This document shows positions 1 to 5,149 of a DNA stretch of 6,210 bases, piece after piece. This DNA is from an uncultured Collinsella sp. (lineage in GTDB: Bacteria > Actinomycetota > Coriobacteriia > Coriobacteriales > Coriobacteriaceae). The notes under the pieces were generated by a model, which searched no databases, was not told the origin of the DNA, and saw nothing but the letters and a program-made list of their open reading frames with translations. The stretch is taken from assembly GCA_900551655.1 (NCBI GenBank), contig URWM01000099.1:1-6210 (forward strand), written 5' to 3'. Numbering within the stretch: position 1 is the stretch's first letter; each line of letters opens with the position of its first letter. Both the position numbers and the translations under genes were made by a program.

Positions 1-48
1 TCTACACCTAAGCCTTCGTCGGCAGCGTCAGATGTGTATAAGAGACAG
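1..48 (+). other. Nextera i5-side sequencing adapter (artefact)
   Basis: This is library adapter, not genome. Bases 1-7 (TCTACAC) match the end of the Illumina P5 oligo. Bases 8-15 (CTAAGCCT) sit where the 8-base i5 index belongs and match the index I remember as N/S508. Bases 16-29 (TCGTCGGCAGCGTC) are the Read 1 primer part, and 30-48 (AGATGTGTATAAGAGACAG) are the 19-base Tn5 mosaic end. Genomic sequence therefore starts at 49. Translation of this stretch gives the well-known artefact peptides MCIRDR (from base 32) and MYKRQ (from base 34), and on the minus strand a tail containing SYTHLTLPTK. Confidence 0.98.
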
Positions 49-49
49 G

Positions 50-829
50 TGGGAAGAGGGCTGGGAGGTCCTGCCCCGCACGCTCTACAAGACGCCCGCC
101 GACATCGAGGGCATCAAGCGCTCGGCAGCCATCAACGTGGGCGTGCTCGATTATGTGGGCGAGCATATCGCCGCAGGCATGACCACCAACCAGATCGACC
201 AGATAATCTACGACTACACCGTCGAGCACGGCGGCACGCCGGCCGATCTCAACTACGAGGGCTATCCCAAGAGCGTGTGCACCTCGATCAACGACGTCGT
301 CTGCCACGGCATCCCCTGCGATACGGATGTGCTGCACGAGGGCGACATCATCAACGTGGACTGCTCCACGATCTTGGACGGCTACTTTAGCGACTCGAGC
401 CGCATGTTCTGCATCGGCGAGGTCTCGGCCGAGCGCCAGCGCCTGGTCGACGTCACCCGCGCCAGCGTGGAGGCGGGTTTGGCAGCCGTCAAGCCATGGT
501 TGCCGCTGTCCGTGATGGCCGAGGCCGTGCAAAAGACGGTCGAGGACGCCGGTTTTAGCGTGGTGCGCGAGTATGGCGGACACGGCATCGGTAAGGAGTT
601 CCACGAGGACCCGTTTGTGGGCTTTACCACCGAGGCGCCCGATGTGGACACCATCATGGCTCCGGGCATGGTCTTTACCATCGAGCCCATGGTCAACGCC
701 GGAGCGCCCGACATCAAGATTAGCAAGGGCGATGGCTGGTGCGTGCGCACCGAGGACGGCAGCGATTCGGCCCAGTGCGAGGTACAGCTCGTGGTGACCG
801 AGGACGGCTACGAGCTGCTCAGCTGGTAG
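50..829 (+). CDS. map: Methionine aminopeptidase type I (partial, N-terminus missing)
   Basis: This cytosolic metalloenzyme removes the initiator methionine from nascent proteins. The visible 259 residues cover the whole pita-bread catalytic domain. Alignment by eye with E. coli Map finds all five metal ligands: Asp at 359-361 (NVD), Asp at 392-394 (SDSS), His at 581-583 (GGHGIG), Glu at 683-685 (FTIEPMVNAG) and Glu at 779-781. The substrate-site His lies at 305-307 (VCHGIP). Around the last Glu the E. coli QYEHT is QCEVQ here. The first genomic codon is TGG at 50; the in-frame ATG at 32 is adapter and is not a start. Thirteen residues precede KTPADIEG, compared with five in E. coli, so the intact protein has a longer N-terminus. 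Some map proteins carry a SEC-C zinc motif there, but none is visible in this fragment. A terminator follows 9 bases after the stop. Confidence 0.95.
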   Translation, partial: WEEGWEVLPRTLYKTPADIEGIKRSAAINVGVLDYVGEHIAAGMTTNQIDQIIYDYTVEHGGTPADLNYEGYPKSVCTSINDVVCHGIPCDTDVLHEGDIINVDCSTILDGYFSDSSRMFCIGEVSAERQRLVDVTRASVEAGLAAVKPWLPLSVMAEAVQKTVEDAGFSVVREYGGHGIGKEFHEDPFVGFTTEAPDVDTIMAPGMVFTIEPMVNAGAPDIKISKGDGWCVRTEDGSDSAQCEVQLVVTEDGYELLSW

Positions 830-838
830 CCGTGGATG

Positions 839-885
839 CGCCGGATGCCGACGGGCACGCTCGTCTTGCATCCGGCGTTTTATTT
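839..885 (+). terminator. Rho-independent terminator of map
   Basis: A 10-bp perfect stem (839-848 CGCCGGATGC with 868-877) stacks, across a small internal loop, on a second 6-bp stem (850-855 with 860-865, one G-U) closed by the tetraloop CACG. The T-rich run TTTTATTT follows at 878-885. It starts 9 bases after the map stop and so should end that transcript, separating map from the dehydrogenase gene. Confidence 0.88.
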
Positions 886-903
886 GAACGTTTTGCCTGA
901 TAA

Positions 904-940
904 AACCTGCCAAAACAAACCTGTCCCTTTTTGGCAGGTT
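904..940. repeat. 12-bp inverted repeat, hairpin A of a possible REP-like family
   Basis: AACCTGCCAAAA (904-915) and its exact reverse complement (929-940) enclose a 13-base loop (916-928). Read on the minus strand, the loop is AGGGACAGGTTTG. The element lies between the map terminator and the ribosome site of the dehydrogenase gene, so it would be in the 5' leader of that mRNA if transcription starts upstream of it. The + strand has TTTTGG, not a T-run, after the stem, so it is a poor terminator. Its loop core recurs in the hairpin at 2087-2117. Confidence 0.75.
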
Positions 941-944
941 GGGC

Positions 945-952
945 GGAGAGGA
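945..952 (+). promoter_or_regulatory. Ribosome binding site that fixes the GTG start at 959
   Basis: GGAGAGGA ends 6 bases before GTG at 959. The frame is open back to an ATG at 836, but that codon lies within 7 bases of the map stop and its reading would cross the map terminator and hairpin A. GTG 959 is therefore the better start. Confidence 0.8.
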
Positions 953-958
953 CTGCTT

Positions 959-1894
959 GTGAACATCCTGGTTTTGTTGCCCGTCAACGACCGTCATCGC
1001 GCAATTCTTGAGTCGAGCGCTCCGGGCGAGGACTTTATCTACACGAGCGCCGACACCATCACGTGTGAGCAGGTCGCCAACGCCGACGTGATCTTGGGCA
1101 ACATAGACCCTGCCCTGCTTACCGCGTGCGAGCACCTCCAGCTGTTGCAACTGCAGACCGCGGGCTATGACGATTACTTGGCCGCCGGCACCGTGCCAGC
1201 CGACGCTAAGCTTTCCTGCTCGGTGGGCGCCTACGGCCAGGCCGTGAGCGAGCACATGTTTGCTATGGTCCTTTCCATGATGAAGCGCCTGCCCGGCTAT
1301 CACGACTTGCAGCGCGAGCATCGCTGGGAGGATTTAGGTCCGGTCACCTCGCTCAAAAACGCCAACGTGCTGGTGCTGGGCGCGGGCGATATCGGCGGCC
1401 ACTTTGCCACGCTCTGCCGCAGTATGGGCGCGCACGTCCGCGGCATCAAGCGCCATCCGCTCGTCTACCCCATTGTGTTTGAGGACATGGACGGCATGGA
1501 CGCCCTGCCCGAGCGCCTGGCCGAGGCTGACATCGTCGCATCCTTTACGCCCAGCACGCCCGAGACCCGCGGTCTGGCGAACGCCGAGTTCTTTGCCGCG
1601 ATGAAACCGGGCGCCTTCTTTGCCAACGGCGGCCGCGGCGATCTTGTGGTTGCCGACGACTTGGTTGCCGCTCTGGAGTCGGGACATCTCGCCGGGGCCG
1701 CGGTCGACGTCACCGATCCCGAGCCGCTGCCTGCGACAAGTCCCCTGTGGGATGCGCCCAACATGCTCATCACGCCGCACATCTCGGGCTGGTTCCATCT
1801 GGAGGCCACCCTCAACAACGTGGTCGACATCGCCGCGGAGAATCTGCGTCACCTGCAGGCGGGCGAGACGCTTCGCTGCTGGATCGAGCATTAG
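959..1894 (+). CDS. D-isomer-specific 2-hydroxyacid dehydrogenase
   Basis: A cytosolic NAD(P)-dependent oxidoreductase of 311 residues that interconverts 2-oxo acids and D-2-hydroxy acids; the substrate cannot be read from sequence. The substrate-binding half spans about residues 1-95 and 285-311, with the Rossmann half between. The dinucleotide motif is GAGDIG (141-146). The catalytic triad of the family is present: Arg226 (NGGRGD), Glu255 (DPEPLP) and His274 (TPHISG). At the end of the second Rossmann strand, where NAD-specific members have Asp, this protein has IKRH (163-166). Such basic residues usually mean NADPH preference, as in glyoxylate/hydroxypyruvate reductases; this is inference. 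Automatic pipelines may call it phosphoglycerate dehydrogenase (SerA), but it lacks the ACT domain. It is probably transcribed on its own, since map ends at a terminator upstream. Confidence 0.9.
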   Translation: MNILVLLPVNDRHRAILESSAPGEDFIYTSADTITCEQVANADVILGNIDPALLTACEHLQLLQLQTAGYDDYLAAGTVPADAKLSCSVGAYGQAVSEHMFAMVLSMMKRLPGYHDLQREHRWEDLGPVTSLKNANVLVLGAGDIGGHFATLCRSMGAHVRGIKRHPLVYPIVFEDMDGMDALPERLAEADIVASFTPSTPETRGLANAEFFAAMKPGAFFANGGRGDLVVADDLVAALESGHLAGAAVDVTDPEPLPATSPLWDAPNMLITPHISGWFHLEATLNNVVDIAAENLRHLQAGETLRCWIEH

Positions 1895-1923
1895 GGTTCC
1901 GCCGTTCTAACGAACGGCGGACC
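1895..1923 (+). other. Stem-loop directly after the dehydrogenase stop
   Basis: TCCGCCGTTC (1898-1907) pairs perfectly with 1912-1921 around a TAAC tetraloop. Two further G-C pairs form (1895-1896 with 1922-1923) if T1897 bulges. No T-run follows, so it is unlikely to terminate by itself. It would leave a stable 3' end structure and may protect the mRNA. Confidence 0.6.
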
Positions 1924-1940
1924 GGCCGACGCTGCGCGCC

Positions 1941-2030
1941 GCCCAGAGCGACAATTTGTCATTCAAAAGGCGAGGCATGACCAGAAGGTCAATGCCTCGC
2001 CTTTTTCATGCCAACTTGTTCGCTCTGGGC
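1941..2030. repeat. Outer inverted repeat enclosing the convergent terminator
   Basis: GCCCAGAGCGACAA (1941-1954) is complementary to 2016-2030 except for one unpaired T at 2020. The ten bases GCCCAGAGCG match exactly (2021-2030). Further patchy complementarity continues outward to about 1936 and 2035. The arms flank the terminator hairpin at 1965-2005, giving a nested palindromic unit of about 90-100 bases. The left arm runs into a small internal palindrome, GACAATTTGTC (1950-1960). Confidence 0.7.
1965..2006. terminator. Bidirectional terminator between convergent genes
   Basis: AAAAGGCGAGGCAT (1965-1978) pairs perfectly with 1992-2005. An inner GACC/GGTC stem (1979-1982 with 1987-1990) closes on the loop AGAA, with A1991 bulged. 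Five Ts (2002-2006) end the + side, and the AAAA at 1965-1968 gives a U-run on the minus side. It can therefore stop the dehydrogenase transcript from the left and the aminopeptidase transcript from the right. Confidence 0.9.
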
Positions 2031-2032
2031 GT

Positions 2033-2050
2033 CGCTCGCTGACGTTTGCT
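2033..2050 (+). repeat. Short intergenic motif, copy 1
   Basis: CGCTCGCTGACGTTTGCT resembles CGCTCGCCTGACGTTGCT at 5032-5049: 17 bases agree if two single-base gaps are allowed. Both copies lie in spacers downstream of stop codons. It may be part of a dispersed repeat or chance similarity in GC-rich DNA. Confidence 0.4.
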
Positions 2051-2066
2051 CAACCTGCGGTGTCTT

Positions 2067-2117
2067 AACAGCTCAATCCAGCTGTTTGGTGCAATGGGGT
2101 CAGGTTAGTTTGCACTA
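2067..2117. repeat. Tandem hairpins, the second (hairpin B) related to hairpin A
   Basis: The first hairpin pairs AACAGCT (2067-2073) with AGCTGTT (2080-2086), loop CAATCC. The second follows without a gap: TGGTGCAA (2087-2094) pairs with TTGCACTA (2110-2117), with one G-U, around the loop TGGGGTCAGGTTAGT (2095-2109). That loop shares GGG and CAGGTT with the loop of hairpin A, while the stems are unrelated. Between here and 2193 I see nothing else except A/T-richer sequence. Confidence 0.6.
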
Positions 2118-2193
2118 TGACGTTGGTTCTGTCTGCGATACTTTTGTCAAAGTGATATCAGACATTCATCTGGCGTTTTCGACGTTTCGCCTA

Positions 2194-2376
2194 TTAGAGC
2201 CAGTCCATCTCCTTACCATAGTGGTCCGAATAGGCGCTACGCTTGAGTTCTTCATCGCTCGCCGGCCACGCGTTGGACACGTCGATTCCCGATTCATGGC
2301 AAGCGGCGGCGAACAGCTTCGACCCCTGATCGATTAGTTGAGACCTGCCCTCGGTTTTCTCGCCTTCGGCTCGCAT
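2194..2376 (-). CDS. Small hypothetical protein (60 aa) abutting the M18 gene
   Basis: I do not recognise this protein. The start ATG (2376-2374) follows the aminopeptidase TAA with no gap and in the same frame. A GGAG site inside the last codons of the upstream gene (2386-2383) lies 6 bases ahead, so translation by termination and reinitiation is plausible. The product is soluble and rather acidic at its end, with one Cys (26), Trp at 37 and 59, and a charged tail (DEELKRSAY, DHYGKEMDWL). No signal peptide or membrane segment is seen. Codons such as CGA, CTA, AGG and GGA and a lower third-position GC differ from the neighbours, so it could be a recent acquisition, a remnant of a larger gene or a chance ORF. 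A read-through extension of the peptidase is also formally possible. Confidence 0.5.
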   Translation of the reverse strand: MRAEGEKTEGRSQLIDQGSKLFAAACHESGIDVSNAWPASDEELKRSAYSDHYGKEMDWL

Positions 2377-3762
2377 TTAGAACTCCACGCTTTCGGCGCC
2401 GTTGATGTTCAGGTCGCGCTCGTAGAAGGCAGTGAGGGCGCGGATGGCGTACATCACGTCGCGTACGCCGCCGGTCTCGTAGCTCGAGTGCATGGCAAGC
2501 TGCGGCAGGCCCACGTCCACAGCATGCATGCTCGCCTGCATATTGGACAGATTGCCGAGCGTGGAGCCGCCGGCCATATCGCTCTTGTTGGCGAAGGCCT
2601 GCGTGGGCACGTCGGCGTCATCGCAGATGGCCTGGAACACCGCGCGGCTAAAGGCATCGGTGCAGTAGTGCTGGTTGGCGGCTTCCTTGATGACGATACC
2701 GCCGTTGAGCACCACCTGATTGCGGGCATCGCACTTCTCGGCGTGGTTGGGGTGCACGGCATGTGCGTTGTCGCAGCTTACAAGCATCGAGGCGGCAAGG
2801 GCGCGATGGTACGACTCGTCGTCAAAACCCAGCGATCCGTTGATGCGGCGCAGCGCGTCGGCCAAGAAGGTCGACATGGCACCCTGCTTGGTCTCGGAGC
2901 CAACCTCCTCGTTATCGAAGCAGCAGAAGACCGAGACGTCGTGCGCGTTTTCGGCGCCCAAAAATGCCTGTAGCGAGGTATAGGCACAGGCCAGGTCGTC
3001 GAGCTTGGGCGTCGAGATAAACTCGTCGGCCCAGCCCCAGATGCGCGCGTCCTGACGATTGACCAGGAACAGGTCGCGGCCCAGGATCTGCTCGGGCTCA
3101 ACATCCAATTCGTCAGCGATCAGGGCATCGAAGTCACCCTGCTTAAGGTCACCGGCGCTGATGAGCGGGCACAGGTCAACGGCTCGGCTGGGAGCAAAGC
3201 CCTCGTTGACGCCACGGTTCATATGGATGGCAAGGCTCGGGATAATAGCGACCTCGCGCTCGGTGGCAAGCAGGCGGCTCTCAATGCGGTCACCCTCGCG
3301 CACCAGCACGCGGCCCGCGAGCGCCAGCGGGCGATCGAACCAGGTGTAGTCGATCATGCCGCCGTAGGCCTCGGTGTTCAGGCGCAGCGTCTCGCCCGCG
3401 CCGTCGAGCTCGGGCACGGCCTTGACCTTAAACGTCGGCGAATCGCTGTGCGACGCCGTGAGCTGAAAATGATAGTCACCGGCAACGCCGTCCTCGCCCC
3501 ACGTAGCGGCCAGGTCCTCGCCCACCTTAAAGGCGATAACGCTCGAGGTGTTGCGCTGCGTGTAATAACGCCCGCCCGGCTCGATATCCCACGCCGCGTT
3601 CTCGGGCAGGTAGGTAAAGCCTGCCTCGTCGAGTTCGGCCATAATGGTCGCCGCCGTATGGAACATGCTGGGGCATGCCTCGATAAAGTCGATAAGGTCG
3701 TTGGCGGCCTCGATATCGTCGGCCGTCACGTGCACGCGCTCGATCGTTTCCTGATCCGTCAT
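2377..3762 (-). CDS. M18 family zinc aminopeptidase (aspartyl aminopeptidase-like)
   Basis: A cytosolic di-zinc exopeptidase of 461 residues that removes N-terminal amino acids, typically acidic ones, from peptides. All expected M18 metal and catalytic residues are visible: His105 (TASHSDSP), Asp255 (KLDDLA), Glu285-Glu286 (CFDNEEVGS), Asp331 (SCDNAHAVHPNH) and His425 (AMHSSYETGG). The insertion between about residues 115 and 240 fits the M18 dimerisation domain, and the length is normal for the family. I chose ATG 3762, preceded by GGGGAG (3771-3766), because it leaves a typical N-terminus of 22 residues before LIDFIEACPSMFH. An in-frame ATG at 3873 with its own AAAAGGAG would add 37 residues of basic, low-similarity sequence. 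Bacterial relatives are named apeA or apeB; I cannot tell which applies. Specificity for Asp/Glu is not readable from sequence. Confidence 0.94.
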   Translation of the reverse strand: MTDQETIERVHVTADDIEAANDLIDFIEACPSMFHTAATIMAELDEAGFTYLPENAAWDIEPGGRYYTQRNTSSVIAFKVGEDLAATWGEDGVAGDYHFQLTASHSDSPTFKVKAVPELDGAGETLRLNTEAYGGMIDYTWFDRPLALAGRVLVREGDRIESRLLATEREVAIIPSLAIHMNRGVNEGFAPSRAVDLCPLISAGDLKQGDFDALIADELDVEPEQILGRDLFLVNRQDARIWGWADEFISTPKLDDLACAYTSLQAFLGAENAHDVSVFCCFDNEEVGSETKQGAMSTFLADALRRINGSLGFDDESYHRALAASMLVSCDNAHAVHPNHAEKCDARNQVVLNGGIVIKEAANQHYCTDAFSRAVFQAICDDADVPTQAFANKSDMAGGSTLGNLSNMQASMHAVDVGLPQLAMHSSYETGGVRDVMYAIRALTAFYERDLNINGAESVEF

Positions 3763-3923
3763 GCTCTCCCCTTTCGCTGGGTTGATGGTCCCCTCCAGCA
3801 TACCCCGCCACGCCAGCGCCGCACTCTTCATTCCGTGCTTAATTCCGCGCCGCTCACCAAGTTGAGCCATCATGCCCGCGCTCCTTTTGCGACAATTGCG
3901 CTAACAGGACGAGAGGAGCCGTC
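3763..3923. promoter_or_regulatory. Divergent spacer between the M18 and Ntn hydrolase genes
   Basis: Transcripts leave this 161-base region in both directions, so promoters for both genes are expected here. I could not find a convincing -35/-10 pair for either. It holds the two candidate ribosome sites for the M18 gene (3771-3766 and 3888-3881, minus strand) and, on the + strand, AGGAG at 3914-3918, 5 bases before ATG 3924. If the long M18 start is used, the true spacer is only 50 bases. Confidence 0.35.
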
Positions 3924-5009
3924 ATGAAGCCACGTAACATTGCCATCGCCTGCGGTGTCGCGGGTGTCGCCGTCGGCCTTGCCGCTGCCACCGGTATCGT
4001 TTATCACAAGCAAATCAAGTCCGCCGCGTCGCTCAAACGCTTGACCGGCTACGCGGATGGCTATGACCTGTACGCAATCGACATCGCCTACGACTACGAT
4101 CTTGATCGCATCATCGCCGCCGGCGTACGCGACGACCAGGCCTACATCGATGCCGTGGTGGCGCAGGTGCTGCCCGGTGTGCCGGCACATGTCCAGGCGC
4201 CCCAGTTTGCCTGCAGCGCTTTTGTCGCTGTAGATGCCGAACGCCGTGTGCGCACCGGTCGCAATTACGACTTTAAGGACGACACCTCGGCGCTGCTGGT
4301 GCGCAATCACCCACGCGGCGGCTATGCCTCCATCGGATTTGCCGCCCTCAACAACCTGGGCGATAACACTCCGCTTGACTCCGTCGCCGGACGCGTCGCC
4401 GCACTCATGGGCCCGTTTGCCCAGCTCGACGGTGTTAACGAATGCGGCGTGTCCGTTGCCGTACTCACCCTGGATTCCAAGCCCTGTGACCAGGACACGC
4501 AACGCTCCGTCATCAATACCTCGCTCGCCATCCGTCTGGTGCTCGACCGCGCGGCCACCACGCAGGAGGCTGTCGACCTGCTTTCCGCCTACGACATGCA
4601 CGCCATGGCAGGACGCGATTACCACTTCTTTATCAACGACGCCGCCGGTGACGCGCGGGTGGTGGAGTGGGATCCGCGCGATCCCGACCGTGCATGCAAG
4701 GCGACGCCCGTACGCCAGGTTACGAACTTCTACGCCTGCTATGGCGACGAAGTGCTGCCCAACCAAAAGAATGGCGAGCTGGGCCATGGTAAGGAGCGCG
4801 CCGTCGCAATCGCCGATGTCCTTGACGCCCATGTCGGTGCCCAGGACGAGGCAGTCGCTTGGAAGGCCCTACGCGCTGCGGCGCAAGAGCCCAATCCGGA
4901 AGACATCACCAGCAACACGCAATGGTCGGTCGTCTTTGACAATACCGAACCCGCTGCCGCTATTACGCTGCGCCGCCACTGGGGCGACGTCGACGCCTTC
5001 GCACTGTAA
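3924..5009 (+). CDS. Membrane-anchored Ntn hydrolase, choloylglycine hydrolase / linear amide C-N hydrolase group
   Basis: A 361-residue protein likely to cleave a non-peptide amide bond. Residues 1-4 are basic (MKPR) and 5-27 form one hydrophobic segment, a signal anchor or uncleaved signal peptide, so the enzyme should face outside. The catalytic core begins at Cys97 (QFACSAF) and includes GRNYDF (112-117), matching the Arg and Asp after the bile salt hydrolase nucleophile; GVNECGVSVAVL (170-181), equivalent to its MNEKGL segment; FINDAAGDARVVEW (236-249); VTNFYA (267-272) with the family Asn268; and NTQWSVVFD near the end. In bile salt hydrolases Cys is residue 2. Here about 70 residues lie between the anchor and Cys97, so a propeptide must be cut to free the Cys, as in C45 and acid ceramidase-like enzymes. 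The substrate (bile salt, N-acyl amine, penicillin V, ceramide) is unknown. AGGAG at 3914 supports ATG 3924. Confidence 0.82.
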   Translation: MKPRNIAIACGVAGVAVGLAAATGIVYHKQIKSAASLKRLTGYADGYDLYAIDIAYDYDLDRIIAAGVRDDQAYIDAVVAQVLPGVPAHVQAPQFACSAFVAVDAERRVRTGRNYDFKDDTSALLVRNHPRGGYASIGFAALNNLGDNTPLDSVAGRVAALMGPFAQLDGVNECGVSVAVLTLDSKPCDQDTQRSVINTSLAIRLVLDRAATTQEAVDLLSAYDMHAMAGRDYHFFINDAAGDARVVEWDPRDPDRACKATPVRQVTNFYACYGDEVLPNQKNGELGHGKERAVAIADVLDAHVGAQDEAVAWKALRAAAQEPNPEDITSNTQWSVVFDNTEPAAAITLRRHWGDVDAFAL

Positions 5010-5031
5010 GGAGCTGGCACCGTCGTCCTTA

Positions 5032-5049
5032 CGCTCGCCTGACGTTGCT
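5032..5049 (+). repeat. Short intergenic motif, copy 2
   Basis: CGCTCGCCTGACGTTGCT, 22 bases after the Ntn hydrolase stop, is the partner of the motif at 2033-2050. The rest of 5010-5078 shows nothing else that I can identify. Confidence 0.4.
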
Positions 5050-5078
5050 TACATTTCCATACGCTTGAGCTAACACGT

Positions 5079-5111
5079 TTTACCCCCGCATCAACAGTGT
5101 GCGGGGGTAAA
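5079..5111. terminator. 12-bp hairpin upstream of pfkA, probable weak terminator
   Basis: TTTACCCCCGCA (5079-5090) pairs perfectly with 5100-5111 around the 9-base loop TCAACAGTG. The stem is strong (five G-C pairs in a row plus GCA), but only AAACTTATG follows on the + strand, so it lacks a classical U-run. It lies 70 bases after the Ntn hydrolase stop and just before the likely pfkA promoter, which favours an end-of-transcript role over an attenuator. Confidence 0.55.
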
Positions 5112-5121
5112 CTTATGCGCA

Positions 5122-5130
5122 TGTTATAAC
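5122..5130 (+). promoter_or_regulatory. Extended -10 promoter candidate for pfkA
   Basis: TGTTATAAC fits the extended -10 form TG-n-TATAAT except for the last base. The matching -35 position falls in the GC-rich arm of the upstream hairpin and shows no TTGACA-like hexamer, which is common when the TG extension is present. Transcription would start near 5137, giving a leader of only about 13 bases that begins at the ribosome site GGAAGGA (5137-5143). Confidence 0.45.
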
Positions 5131-5149
5131 TTGCCCGGAAGGATTCATC

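Noticed and set aside
32..34. ATG as start of methionine aminopeptidase
   Set aside because: This ATG is inside the Tn5 mosaic end of the adapter and is not genomic.
30..48. A natural Tn5/IS50 end or transposon boundary
   Set aside because: The mosaic end is joined to Illumina primer and index sequence on the left and to the Read 2 primer on the right, so it comes from library preparation.
884..906. Promoter for the dehydrogenase (TTGAAC with TGATAAAAC)
   Set aside because: The hexamers are only 11 bases apart and the -10 is a weak match; an extended -10 alone at 898-906 is possible but not strong enough to annotate.
836..958. Upstream ATG extension of the dehydrogenase
   Set aside because: The extension crosses the map terminator and hairpin A and has no fitting ribosome site; GTG 959 has a good one.
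8..1321. 437-codon open frame on the minus strand
   Set aside because: It lies antisense to map and the dehydrogenase gene, both with full catalytic motifs, and ends in adapter-derived residues. Long antisense frames are expected in GC-rich coding DNA.
2338..2973. 211-codon and neighbouring open frames on the + strand (2008-2337, 3223-3927)
   Set aside because: They are antisense to the M18 gene or its small downstream ORF; the M18 frame holds every zinc ligand in order.
3924..3956. Lipoprotein signal with Cys10 as lipobox cysteine
   Set aside because: Only five residues of hydrophobic or polar sequence separate the basic start from Cys10, and the hydrophobic segment continues after it, which fits a membrane anchor better.
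3870..4832. 320-codon open frame on the minus strand
   Set aside because: Antisense to the Ntn hydrolase gene, no recognisable motif, no ribosome site of note.
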